From an uncultured Alphaproteobacteria bacterium (lineage in GTDB: Bacteria; Pseudomonadota; Alphaproteobacteria; HIMB59; GCA-002718135), in contig CACKRG010000002.1 of assembly GCA_902602515.1 (NCBI GenBank), positions 51,761 through 115,760 of the forward strand: a stretch of 64,000 nt of DNA. The letters are read 5' to 3'. Numbering within the stretch: the first letter of the stretch is position 1; the number at the start of each line of letters is the position of its first letter. Shown piece after piece: positions 54,456 to 62,920 of this stretch. Under the pieces are notes generated by a model. The model was not told where the DNA came from. It made no database searches and worked only from the letters and a program-made list of their open reading frames with translations. Both the position numbers and the translations under genes were made by a program.

Positions 54456-55724
54456 ATGGATAAAGGGTTTAAATTAAGATTGTTAGCACACAAAATTCTT
54501 TTTGATATTTATAAATCGAAAACAAACATTGATTATTTATTTAAAAAATATTCAATAGAAAAAAATGATGTTAGGGATATAGCATTTATTAATAATGTAT
54601 GTTTGAATACTATGAGATATTCATTTCATGCAAAAAAAATCATATCTAAGTTTACAAAAACTAAACCTAAGTTAAATGCTCAAATATTACTGAGTAGTGC
54701 AATTACTCAAATATTATATTTAGATTTTAAAGATTATGCTGTTATTAATGATAGCGTTGAAATAGCCAAGAAAAATAAAATCTACCACGGTTTCATTAAC
54801 GCTTTTCTTAGAAAAATCTGTTCAAATAAAGAAAAGCTAAAAAAAACTGAAATTGTATATTCTGACTTACCTATGTGGTTCAAAAATGAAACTATTGATT
54901 TAAATATTTTTGAAAAAAATAAATTTTTAAAAAACTTTATTAAAGAACCTGATATTCACTTAGTCTTTAAGGATAATGATTCCTTGTTAAAATTTAAAGA
55001 TAAATTAGTATTATCATCAAGTAATTCTGGTTTTTTAGTTAGTAAAAAGAAAATAGAAAATTTATCATCTTATAAAAATGGGAGTTGGTGGGTACAAGAT
55101 TTTTCATCATCATTTCCACTAAATAATATTAATAACAAACTAATTGAAAAAACATGTCTTGATTTATGTGGAGCTCCTGGAGGAAAATCTTTTCAGATAT
55201 TAGCAAAGAAAAAACAAATTATTATAAACGATAAGAGCAAAAAGAGATTAGAAATTTTAAAAGAAAATCTTCAGAGGTTAAATTTTAATACTAAGATTAC
55301 AAATCTAGATTATAGAAAATTAAACACAAACAAAAAGTATGATTTTATAATTATCGACGCTCCATGTTCTGCAATTGGCACTATTAGAAAAAACCCAGAA
55401 ATATTTTTTCGAAAAAGTGAACCTAGTTTTAAAAATTTGATAGAATTACAAGGTAATATGTTACAAAAAACTTCAGAAATAATTAATGATGGAGGAGTAA
55501 TACTTTATATGGTTTGTTCTTTTTTGAAAATTGAAACTATTGATCAAATTTCCAATTTTTTAAAAAAAAATAATAGTTTCTATTTATATACATTTAGCAC
55601 AAACAAAAATGATACTAAACAAATAAATTTTGTTAAAAATAACTTTATGCGAACGGTGCCAACTTCAATTAATAATTTTAATATTGATGGTTATTTTGCA
55701 GCATATTTAAAAAAGAAAATTTAA
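54456..55724 (+). CDS. rsmB: 16S rRNA (cytosine967-C5)-methyltransferase
   Basis: 422 residues from ATG 54456 (MDKGFKLRLLAHKIL); the frame stays open 17 codons upstream without family similarity. An N-terminal NusB-like domain precedes the m5C methyltransferase domain with LCGAPGGKS (SAM loop), the motif IV DAPCSAIG and the motif VI VCSF, where TCS is more usual. The catalytic cysteines are retained. The order rsmB-heparinase-purH is an alphaproteobacterial cluster; TAATG overlap with the next gene. Confidence 0.88.
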   Translation: MDKGFKLRLLAHKILFDIYKSKTNIDYLFKKYSIEKNDVRDIAFINNVCLNTMRYSFHAKKIISKFTKTKPKLNAQILLSSAITQILYLDFKDYAVINDSVEIAKKNKIYHGFINAFLRKICSNKEKLKKTEIVYSDLPMWFKNETIDLNIFEKNKFLKNFIKEPDIHLVFKDNDSLLKFKDKLVLSSSNSGFLVSKKKIENLSSYKNGSWWVQDFSSSFPLNNINNKLIEKTCLDLCGAPGGKSFQILAKKKQIIINDKSKKRLEILKENLQRLNFNTKITNLDYRKLNTNKKYDFIIIDAPCSAIGTIRKNPEIFFRKSEPSFKNLIELQGNMLQKTSEIINDGGVILYMVCSFLKIETIDQISNFLKKNNSFYLYTFSTNKNDTKQINFVKNNFMRTVPTSINNFNIDGYFAAYLKKKI

Positions 55725-57256
55725 TGAAATTTATATATACTATTATATTTATTTTTATTTTATCGAAATTATCAAAAAAGTATAAAAACTTATCATTTAA
55801 TGATTTAAATTTTAAAAGATTAGATTTTACAAATTACAAACAAATAAAATTATTTATTTTTAAAAAAAATTTTTACAAATTAAATAATAGAAATATTCAT
55901 AGTTTTGAGTTTTTAAACTTTTCCCAAAATTTAGGAGGTAAGATTGGAATAAGTCTGTCAAGAAATAGTATATTTAATTGGTTTAAATCAAATAAAAATA
56001 AAATTGGTTATCCTTGGACTGAAGATCTAACCTCAAAAAGACTTATAAATATAATTTATAATTATGATTTTATAAATTCATCATCAACATTTGAAGAAAA
56101 TAAACAACTTAATAAAATTATTTTTTTTCATATTCAAAGAGTTATTTTTAGTTTTAAAAATAAAAAAATTGATGAAATTACCTCGTTTGATCTAATTGCC
56201 AGTATCCTTTCTTATCTTATACTAGGAAAAAATACTGAAAAATATATAAATTATATTAATTTAATAATTAGCAAACAGTTAGATTATTTAGGCATGCATA
56301 AGAGTTATAATATTTTAGAACATGCAAAATTTTTAAATAATCTTTATGAGCTTAAAAATATTTTGTTATATTTTAATAAAGACATTCCTAATAAAATTGA
56401 AGAAAATATAATTAAGATGACATCTATATTAAATGAATATTTTCATGTAGATGGTTCGATTCCTTTGTTTAATGGCTCTAATAACAACTATGCTAAAACA
56501 ATATATAATTCTCTAAATAAAGAAGAATACCTTAGGTCAAGAGAGTTTTCTAAGTCAAAAAATGGAATAGCTTTTTATTCTGATAAAAATAAAAAACTAT
56601 TCTTTGATGTTGTTCAACCAAGCAATAATCAAATTTCAAATAATATGAGCGCAAGTAGCTTATCATTTGAATTCAGTTGCCATGGAGAAAAAATAATCAG
56701 TAATTGTGGAGCATCAGAAAGTTCAGGCAAAAATCCTGAATACCTAAGATATAGTGCGGCTCATTCTACAATTATTCTTCAAAATACAAATATATGTGAA
56801 ATAAAAGAATATGGCCCACTATTGCAACCACCTCAATCAGTTACCTTTGAGTCAAACAATATAAATGAAACAACTGTATTTGTGGGTTCACATAATGGAT
56901 ATCAAAAAAAATTTAATATGATTGTAAAAAGAAAATTACTGTTAAGAGATAAGTTAAACAAGCTTGAAGGTGAGGATTCAATAATCTCTGTAAAAAATAA
57001 CAATGACAGGATTATATACCATATAAGATTTCATCTTGTTTCTGGAATAGTTTTTAATTTTACAAATAATAAAAAAAATATAATTTTAAGATCAAAATTA
57101 AACAATATGTGGTTATTTAAAAGCGATATTGAGCTAGAAGTAGAAGATAGTATTATTGTAGATAATAACACAACCATACCTACAAAACAAATCGTAATTA
57201 AAGGTTTTACAAATAGTCAAAAACTTAAAAGAACATGGTCATTAGAAAAAATTTAG
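55724..57256 (+). CDS. heparinase II/III-like protein
   Basis: 510 residues. A short hydrophobic N terminus (2-15) is followed by an alpha-toroid region and a C-terminal beta-rich domain. FDVVQPSNNQISNNMSASSL, the CHGEKIISNCGAS segment and the conserved RYSAAHSTI match the heparinase II/III-like family always found between rsmB and purH in many alphaproteobacteria. No glycan substrate is shown; a role in cell-envelope polysaccharide is possible. It overlaps purH by 22 bp. Confidence 0.82.
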   Translation: MKFIYTIIFIFILSKLSKKYKNLSFNDLNFKRLDFTNYKQIKLFIFKKNFYKLNNRNIHSFEFLNFSQNLGGKIGISLSRNSIFNWFKSNKNKIGYPWTEDLTSKRLINIIYNYDFINSSSTFEENKQLNKIIFFHIQRVIFSFKNKKIDEITSFDLIASILSYLILGKNTEKYINYINLIISKQLDYLGMHKSYNILEHAKFLNNLYELKNILLYFNKDIPNKIEENIIKMTSILNEYFHVDGSIPLFNGSNNNYAKTIYNSLNKEEYLRSREFSKSKNGIAFYSDKNKKLFFDVVQPSNNQISNNMSASSLSFEFSCHGEKIISNCGASESSGKNPEYLRYSAAHSTIILQNTNICEIKEYGPLLQPPQSVTFESNNINETTVFVGSHNGYQKKFNMIVKRKLLLRDKLNKLEGEDSIISVKNNNDRIIYHIRFHLVSGIVFNFTNNKKNIILRSKLNNMWLFKSDIELEVEDSIIVDNNTTIPTKQIVIKGFTNSQKLKRTWSLEKI

Positions 57257-58743
57257 AAGTAAAATATGCTTTAATATCAGTTTATAATAAAAATAAACTT
57301 GATATTCTATGCAAATATTTGAACGAAAATAATTTTAAATTTATTTCAACTGGCTCTACTGCAAAAAAAATAATTTCTCTAGGTTACAAATGTCTAGAAG
57401 TGTCTAAAATTACACAATTTCGAGAAATATTAGATGGACGTGTTAAAACTTTAAACCCAAAACTATATGGATCTATCTTATACCTTAGAAACGATAAAAA
57501 ACATATTGAACAATTTAAAAGCTTAAAAGTCCCAAGAATAGATTTAGTAATTGTAAATTTATATCCTTTTGAAAAATTTCTTAAGAAAAAGGATATAAAT
57601 AATACAATAGAAATGATTGATATTGGTGGCCCAAGTTTAATTAGAGCTGCAAGTAAAAACTTTAAGTATGTTACAACTGTTTTTCAAATAAGTGATTACA
57701 AAAAATTAATTCAGAATTTAAATAAAAATGACGGTATTACTGATATTAGTTTTAGAGAGCAAATGGCTGGTAAAGCTTTTAAATATACCTCTTCATATGA
57801 TCATATTATAAGCAATTGGTTTAATAGAGATCAATCAAAAGGAAAAGTTAATTTAAGATACGGTGAAAATCCAAATCAAAATGCATATATAATAAATGAT
57901 AAAGGGAAATCCATTTTTGATTTTCAAATTAATGGAAAAGAAATTAGTTTCAACAATATAATTGATGTAGAAAGTGGTCTCCAATGCTTAAACGAATTTT
58001 CTGAACCTACTTGCGTTATAATAAAGCATAACAACCCGTGTGCAGTGGCATCATCTTGGAATATTCAATTAGCTTTTAAAAAAGCCCTTGAAAGTGATAG
58101 CATAAGTGCATTTGGGGGTATTGTATTGTTAAATAAAAAAGTAGATGAACGTCTTGCAATGCAAATATCAAAATCATTTTTTGAAATAATTGTAGCAACT
58201 AATTTTGATAAGAAAGCTTTAGATGTTTTAAAAAGAAAAAATAAGTTAATTCTTTTAAAAATCAATAAAATAAATTTTAAAAAGAATGAATTCAAATCTA
58301 CTATTTTTGGAACTATTCATCAAACAAAGGATATGAAGAAAATTAATAAAAGTTTTCTAAGATTAGTTGCACATAAAAAAGTTTCAAACAATTTACTTAA
58401 TGATTTAGTTTTTGCTTCAAAAGTAGTTAAACATTTAAAATCTAATGCTATAGTGATTTGTTCAGATAAACAAACTCTTGGAATTGGTTGTGGACAAACA
58501 AATAGAATAGATTCTCTGCGTGGCGCAGTAAAGAATTATAAAAAATTTTTTAAATCTAAAAAATTTATTTGCGTTTCTGATGGTTTTTTTCCTTTCACTG
58601 ACAGTTTAAAATTATTGAAAAGTATTAATTGTAAAGCGGTTGCCCAACCATCAGGATCTTTAAATGATGAAAAAAATATCGAATACGCTAATAACAATAA
58701 TCTTTCTCTTTATTTCTTAAAACATAGGCTCTTTAAACATTGA
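57235..58743 (+). CDS. purH: bifunctional AICAR formyltransferase/IMP cyclohydrolase
   Basis: 502 residues. It performs the last two steps of IMP synthesis. The N-terminal MGS-type cyclohydrolase domain has ISTGSTAK and the middle DIGGPSLIRAASKN; the transformylase domain has RYGENPNQNA and KHNNPCAVA with the catalytic Lys-His pair. The end PSGSLND is also conserved. The start lies inside the heparinase-like gene. The formyl donor comes from the folate pool served by folD. Confidence 0.95.
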   Translation: MVIRKNLEVKYALISVYNKNKLDILCKYLNENNFKFISTGSTAKKIISLGYKCLEVSKITQFREILDGRVKTLNPKLYGSILYLRNDKKHIEQFKSLKVPRIDLVIVNLYPFEKFLKKKDINNTIEMIDIGGPSLIRAASKNFKYVTTVFQISDYKKLIQNLNKNDGITDISFREQMAGKAFKYTSSYDHIISNWFNRDQSKGKVNLRYGENPNQNAYIINDKGKSIFDFQINGKEISFNNIIDVESGLQCLNEFSEPTCVIIKHNNPCAVASSWNIQLAFKKALESDSISAFGGIVLLNKKVDERLAMQISKSFFEIIVATNFDKKALDVLKRKNKLILLKINKINFKKNEFKSTIFGTIHQTKDMKKINKSFLRLVAHKKVSNNLLNDLVFASKVVKHLKSNAIVICSDKQTLGIGCGQTNRIDSLRGAVKNYKKFFKSKKFICVSDGFFPFTDSLKLLKSINCKAVAQPSGSLNDEKNIEYANNNNLSLYFLKHRLFKH

Positions 58744-58889
58744 AAAGAAAAAATAAAATTCCAAATTATCTTAAAGAGATACTAAAAAAGTATCCTGGAA
58801 TTACTAGTGGGAGAAAAAACATAGAGTTTTCTCATGAAAGAATTAAAACAACTCTAAATTTGATAAAAAAATATTTTAAAAAAAATTAA
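58740..58889 (+). CDS. small basic protein after purH
   Basis: 49 codons starting with TTG at 58740, which overlaps the purH stop (TTGA), ending TAA at 58887-58889, 4 bp inside the end of the convergent sulfotransferase gene. The protein is very basic (IPNYLKEILKKYPG, then helices rich in Lys). It fills the whole gap. Family not recognised; it could be a real coupled gene or an accidental open frame. Confidence 0.4.
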   Translation: MKRKNKIPNYLKEILKKYPGITSGRKNIEFSHERIKTTLNLIKKYFKKN

Positions 58890-60523
58890 TATCCATATTT
58901 AGAAATCCATCTATCTAGTTTGGATTTATGTTTACGTATTTTTTCATAATTTTTCCATCTTCCTATAGAGCTTTGATACAGCGGATTTATAACTTGGTTA
59001 TAACTGGGTGTAGAAATCTTTGGTCTTTTTAATGCGGTTAAGTGGAAATTCTCAAGTTTTGTCTGGTATTTTAATCCTAAGAACGTAAGTAAACTAATTA
59101 TTTCATGTTTGAAATTATTAATAATATTCTCATACTTTACAAGGGTGTATTCAAAATTAAATTCCTTTTCATAGATTTCAAACAAACTAAAAACACTGTT
59201 ATAAAAATCAATTGTGTCATCGATTTGTAGGAAATTTATCATTGAATCATTGATTTTGAAGGAAGTAAAATAACAGCTTGTAATGACATCACATGGATGA
59301 CGCATTGCAAGAATAATTTTTGAATTAGGAAAAATTATTTTTATAAATCCAAGTTCAATAATTGATAATGGCAATTTATCAATAATAATTTTTTTTTCAT
59401 CATTTTTATTTAAAATTATTTTTTCTAAATAATTTTCTCTAATATAATTTTTTTCTGACTCAGTAATCTTCAATAAATCTATTAAATTGTTGTTTTTGTT
59501 TTTAAAAAAATTATGTCTGAGATTTAATAGTATAGGCTTTTCTTCTAAAACTTTAATTTTTGAATGAGATCTCAGAATTGTATCTAATAATGTTGTACCA
59601 GATCTTGGGAAACCTACTAAAAAAACTAGATTTTTATCTTTACTATAGTTGTTATTAATAGTTATTTTATTAAGATTTTTTTTAATAAAAAACAGTTTAT
59701 ATTTTTCTATAGTATCTAATACATTTCTTTTGTTATATTTTTTATTTGCATTGAGATCTGATAGAATACTGTTTCTTTTCTCAATTTTGTTAAATGCCTC
59801 ATTGTATTTCTTCAGTTTTTCATTGTTTTTTGATTCAAGATTTAGAAGCCTAATTTGAAAATTTTTATTTTTCTTGAACGCAGAATCTAAATTTGAATTT
59901 AAAATTAAATCTGCTGAGTCTTTAAACTTACTTTCTCTATTAAGTCTGAGACTATCAAAAAAAATTAATATATTTTTTTCCTCTTTTTCTTTAAAATTTT
60001 TATAAGCAGAATCAATTAGTAACTTTAAATTCAAAATATCATTGGTGCTTTCATATAAATTCAATAAATTTATGTATGCATCGAAATAAAAAGTATCACA
60101 TAAAATAGAATTTTTATAAGATTGTTTTGCTTTATTAAAGTTTTGTTCATTTTCGTGAAATTGTGCATTTATAAAAAATAAATATTTTTTTTCTTTATTG
60201 AAAGTGTTGTTTGTTAATTTAATTATTTTAATCAATTTATTAAAATCTTTTCTTAATTTAAATCTAAAACAAATTTTTGCAGCTTGATTACAAATATCTT
60301 CATCAAATAAATTTTTTAAATAATTTATTAATAATGTTATAGATTTATGAAATTCATTTTGTAAAACGTAAATATTTGAAAGGTTAATATAAGCTTTATT
60401 ATTTTTACTATTTAGTTCAATTGCATCTATAAATGATGATTTTGCCTCATCAAAATTTCCTATTCTTGCATTTTTAATACCGTGATTGATTAATGCTTCA
60501 TACTTATCTCTATTTTTTGACAT
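58886..60523 (-). CDS. TPR-sulfotransferase fusion protein
   Basis: 545 residues. Residues 1 to about 290 are TPR-like helical repeats (for example GNFDEAKSSFIDAIELNSKN at 22-41); from about 298 there is a sulfotransferase domain with GFPRSGTT (304-311) and the 3'-phosphate region IILAMRHPCDVITSCY. Such fusions are frequent in marine alphaproteobacteria. Substrate unknown, possibly a protein tyrosine or a glycan. Divergent from the 2OG oxygenase gene with a 52-bp gap. Confidence 0.85.
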   Translation of the reverse strand: MSKNRDKYEALINHGIKNARIGNFDEAKSSFIDAIELNSKNNKAYINLSNIYVLQNEFHKSITLLINYLKNLFDEDICNQAAKICFRFKLRKDFNKLIKIIKLTNNTFNKEKKYLFFINAQFHENEQNFNKAKQSYKNSILCDTFYFDAYINLLNLYESTNDILNLKLLIDSAYKNFKEKEEKNILIFFDSLRLNRESKFKDSADLILNSNLDSAFKKNKNFQIRLLNLESKNNEKLKKYNEAFNKIEKRNSILSDLNANKKYNKRNVLDTIEKYKLFFIKKNLNKITINNNYSKDKNLVFLVGFPRSGTTLLDTILRSHSKIKVLEEKPILLNLRHNFFKNKNNNLIDLLKITESEKNYIRENYLEKIILNKNDEKKIIIDKLPLSIIELGFIKIIFPNSKIILAMRHPCDVITSCYFTSFKINDSMINFLQIDDTIDFYNSVFSLFEIYEKEFNFEYTLVKYENIINNFKHEIISLLTFLGLKYQTKLENFHLTALKRPKISTPSYNQVINPLYQSSIGRWKNYEKIRKHKSKLDRWISKYGY

Positions 60524-60575
60524 TTTCTATTTACTAAAAAAATTTAAGATATATTTTGTTTGCATTAAATAAATC

Positions 60576-61172
60576 ATGTCTGGTCCTAGTCTTTTCTTTT
60601 CAACACCTGTTTGGGTTTCAAAAATAGATAACTATAAAGAAACTAATGAAAAAATATATCATTACATTAAAAATTTACATAGTGAAGATAACAAAGGAAT
60701 AATTAAAAGTAATGTTAAAGGATGGCACTCGAACGATTTTAATATGAAAGATCAAAATGTAATTGATTTTATTCGTTTGATTTCTCCAAATATAAACAAA
60801 GTTTTAAATGATATGAATTGGGATATATCTAAACAAACAGTTAAGATATCAAGTATGTGGGCAATAATTAATATAGGGGGAGCTTCCAATTCAAGACATC
60901 ATCATGGAAATAGTGACATAAGTGCCGCTTATTATGTAAGAGCACCTAAAAATTGTGGTGAGATTGTTTTTTATGACCCGAGGCCTGCCCCAGTATATTC
61001 TCATCCATTATCAACAAAACCAAATAGTTTAAATGCTATGGTCAATGCAGTAAATCCTGTGGAAGGTGGATTGGTTCTCTTTCCTAGTTATTTAGATCAT
61101 TCAGTAAATCCTAATCTTAGTAATGAAGAGAGAATTGTGATAAGTTTTAATATAAATTTAATTAAAAAATAA
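60576..61172 (+). CDS. 2OG-Fe(II) oxygenase family protein
   Basis: 198 residues. It matches the TIGR02466-like oxygenases by LFFSTPVWVSKI at the start, MWAIINIGGASNSRHHHGNS in the middle and FPSYLDHSVNPN near the end. Probable iron ligands are among His108-His110 and His175, with Arg186 (ERIVISFN) binding 2-oxoglutarate. The substrate is unknown. It is the last core-looking gene before the accessory end. Confidence 0.75.
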   Translation: MSGPSLFFSTPVWVSKIDNYKETNEKIYHYIKNLHSEDNKGIIKSNVKGWHSNDFNMKDQNVIDFIRLISPNINKVLNDMNWDISKQTVKISSMWAIINIGGASNSRHHHGNSDISAAYYVRAPKNCGEIVFYDPRPAPVYSHPLSTKPNSLNAMVNAVNPVEGGLVLFPSYLDHSVNPNLSNEERIVISFNINLIKK

Positions 61173-61342
61173 ATATTCTTAGATTACATTTTTATTGAAA
61201 GGGTGAAGGGATTCGAATACTTCACTCACTTATGATTTTCTATATCTCACAACGATTTCATATAAAAGTATATTGAAATATCAAAATTTACCATTTTAAA
61301 ATATTCTGGGTAATTATAAATAATGATTTTTAATTATAGAAA
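61173..61342. other. AT-rich junction with a decayed tRNA-Gly 3' end
   Basis: No coding frame. At 61201-61217 the sequence matches 16 of 17 bases of the T-arm/acceptor part of the tRNA-Gly copies at 62171 and 62801 (antisense orientation), then diverges. It marks the left edge of the accessory region and may be an old attachment site. Confidence 0.5.
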
Positions 61343-62089
61343 TTAGTTTTTAGAATTTATCTGATCATTAATATAATTTAAAATTAGAATTTCTGTTTCA
61401 CTAGATTTACAATCTTTAGCATGTGTTAAATGACCTTTTTTACAATTGTATCCGATTAAATTTACATTATTTGGATAAAGTTCTGTTAAGAATTTTAGTT
61501 CCTCTGGGCGATTAAAATCATCATCTTCGTAAGCAAAAACTAAAGCATTTATAAACTTTGCTTTTGTAATTTCTTTAATATGCGCAGGTCTTGCCTCCTC
61601 TCTCCACCACGGATATTTTTTTGTTTCATGTCTTGGTCCAGCAAATGCAGGAGCGAAAACAATCGCACTGTTAAATAATTTTTCATTTTCTCTAAACATA
61701 TGTAAAGCAGTCCATCCTCCTGCAGACCACCCACTGATAAAGATATTATTAGGATTAACGCCTATTTCATTTATTTCAGTAAGGAGTTTTTTCAATTGTT
61801 TCACTCTTTTGTATATGTATGAACCTGGAGAGTTATCGTTGTCTGTAGATTTAGAGCACATAAAAATAAAATGCGCATTAATTTCTTTTTCTAAATATTT
61901 TAGAGTTTTTGGTATTTTGTTAAATCGACTAGAACATTTTTCTGATTTTTGTGGTCTTGTTTGTCCATGACTCCAAATAATTACTACGGGATTTTTTTCT
62001 AAAACTAAGTCTTCTTGTATAGATGAAAGATCATTAGCATTTACATTTATTGCTGATAACAGGATAAAAAATGCAATTAAATTTTTCAT
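61343..62089 (-). CDS. exported alpha/beta hydrolase
   Basis: 248 residues from the ATG at 62089, chosen because it starts a clear signal peptide (MKNLIAFFILLSAINVNA); 12 more codons upstream are open but spoil it. The nucleophile elbow is GWSAGG (120-125, Ser122), with a WSHG turn at 39-42, likely acid in EDDD and His in KGHLTHAKDC, where two cysteines may form a disulfide. It resembles dienelactone hydrolase/poly(3-hydroxybutyrate) depolymerase-type enzymes. It lies between the decayed and the first intact tRNA-Gly fragment, so it is probably cargo. Confidence 0.7.
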   Translation of the reverse strand: MKNLIAFFILLSAINVNANDLSSIQEDLVLEKNPVVIIWSHGQTRPQKSEKCSSRFNKIPKTLKYLEKEINAHFIFMCSKSTDNDNSPGSYIYKRVKQLKKLLTEINEIGVNPNNIFISGWSAGGWTALHMFRENEKLFNSAIVFAPAFAGPRHETKKYPWWREEARPAHIKEITKAKFINALVFAYEDDDFNRPEELKFLTELYPNNVNLIGYNCKKGHLTHAKDCKSSETEILILNYINDQINSKN

Positions 62090-62161
62090 AATTATCTTTA
62101 ACTCTAAAGTACATTGAAAGTACATTGCAAATGGATTTTAAATTATAAGGGTGGAGTTAGG

Positions 62162-62215
62162 ATTTGGAGCGGGCGAAGGGATTCGAACCCTCGACTTCAA
62201 CCTTGGCAAGGTTGC
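62162..62215 (-). repeat. tRNA-Gly(GCC) 3' fragment, direct repeat copy 1 (att-like)
   Basis: On the minus strand this is the anticodon arm (CAACC-TTGCCAA-GGTTG), T arm, acceptor 3' strand CGCCCGC, discriminator T and CCA of tRNA-Gly(GCC). The D arm and 5' acceptor strand are missing. It is identical over 54 nt to 62792-62845. A 3' tRNA segment left after integration of an element is the usual meaning of such a copy. Confidence 0.85.
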
Positions 62216-62282
62216 CGAGTACTCAAAAGGTTTACCTTTTCTTAAGTTTTAAGTAAAATAATTTAATGTTTTGTAAACCAAG

Positions 62283-62301
62283 TGTCCCGCTACTGTCCCG
62301 C
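62283..62301. promoter_or_regulatory. phased TGTCCCGC pair 1
   Basis: TGTCCCGC at 62283-62290 and again at 62294-62301, exactly 11 bp apart, i.e. on the same face of the helix. Related pairs occur at 62754 and 62902. Possible recombinase arm sites. Confidence 0.5.
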
Positions 62302-62303
62302 AA

Positions 62304-62333
62304 AGAGAGATGGCTGAGTGGTTGAAAGCACCG
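62304..62333 (+). pseudogene. tRNA-Ser 5' fragment
   Basis: The sequence from 62304 contains the acceptor 5' strand (AGAGAGA, where GGAGAGA is expected) and the complete D arm of a tRNA-Ser (TGGCTGAGTGGTTGAAAGCACCG). It breaks off where the anticodon stem should begin; no anticodon loop, variable arm or T arm follows. A truncated tRNA gene, probably disrupted by recombination. Confidence 0.7.
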
Positions 62334-62370
62334 TTTATGAATTTTATTACTATTTATTTAAAATGTAGTT

Positions 62371-62688
62371 TTAGTTACAAGTTCTAAATATACCAGTTCC
62401 AAAACACGTTGTTCCATCAGAATTCCAGTAGGAGCCAGTGTTATTATCACCAAAATAAGTGTTTCCATTTGAATCTATTCCAGAATAAGTGCCATTACTG
62501 TTTTGTGTTTGATTCCAAGTTGATCCTGTGTTGAAGTTATTACCATAAATGGTTGTGGAATTTATATTGTCACAAACCATATAGTTATTACCACTTTGCC
62601 AATCATATACAAACTTACAAGCAGAGAATGCCACACTAGAAAATAAAAATGTTGTTATAAAAACAAAGATAGAAATATTTTTTTTCAT
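62371..62688 (-). CDS. small exported Asn/Gly-rich protein
   Basis: 105 residues from ATG 62688, chosen for its signal peptide (MKKNISIFVFITTFLFSSVA, cleavage before or near SACKF). The mature part has four cysteines and short, degenerate repeats of the type GNN-F-TGS-WN, ending in GTGIFRTCN. It resembles the small secreted repeat proteins of marine alphaproteobacteria, but I do not recognise a named family. It is the only gene between the two tRNA-Gly fragments and so looks like cargo of a 630-bp module. Confidence 0.65.
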   Translation of the reverse strand: MKKNISIFVFITTFLFSSVAFSACKFVYDWQSGNNYMVCDNINSTTIYGNNFNTGSTWNQTQNSNGTYSGIDSNGNTYFGDNNTGSYWNSDGTTCFGTGIFRTCN

Positions 62689-62753
62689 TGTTAACAATTA
62701 TAATAATTATTTAATGTGTCAAGATTATGAGTTTTTGCTTTAGAAATATCAAC

Positions 62754-62772
62754 TGTCCCACTAGTGTCCCGC
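62754..62772. promoter_or_regulatory. phased TGTCCCRC pair 2
   Basis: TGTCCCAC at 62754-62761 and TGTCCCGC at 62765-62772, again 11 bp apart. Pair 1 has the same layout and a similar flank (CAA after the second copy). Confidence 0.5.
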
Positions 62773-62791
62773 AACAAGATTTTTGGATAAA

Positions 62792-62845
62792 ATTTGGAGC
62801 GGGCGAAGGGATTCGAACCCTCGACTTCAACCTTGGCAAGGTTGC
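62792..62845 (-). repeat. tRNA-Gly(GCC) 3' fragment, direct repeat copy 2 (att-like)
   Basis: Identical over 54 nt to 62162-62215; again only the anticodon arm to CCA is present, and the sequence beyond 62845 cannot form the D arm. It lies 86 bp before the integrase start and is the most likely junction of the resident element. Confidence 0.85.
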
Positions 62846-62901
62846 GGTTAAACTCTGAAATTTCCTCCGCAGGCTAGCTTTTTGTAACCTCTCCTTCTCT
62901 T

Positions 62902-62920
62902 TGTCACAACTGTGTCACAA
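62902..62920. promoter_or_regulatory. phased TGTCACAA pair 3 upstream of the integrase
   Basis: TGTCACAA at 62902-62909 and at 62913-62920, 11 bp apart, ending 11 bp before the integrase ATG. It could be an integrase arm site, an autoregulatory operator, or both. Confidence 0.5.

Noticed and set aside
62162..62215. Complete tRNA-Gly gene
   Set aside because: The D arm and the 5' acceptor strand cannot be found next to either copy; only the 3' part is present.
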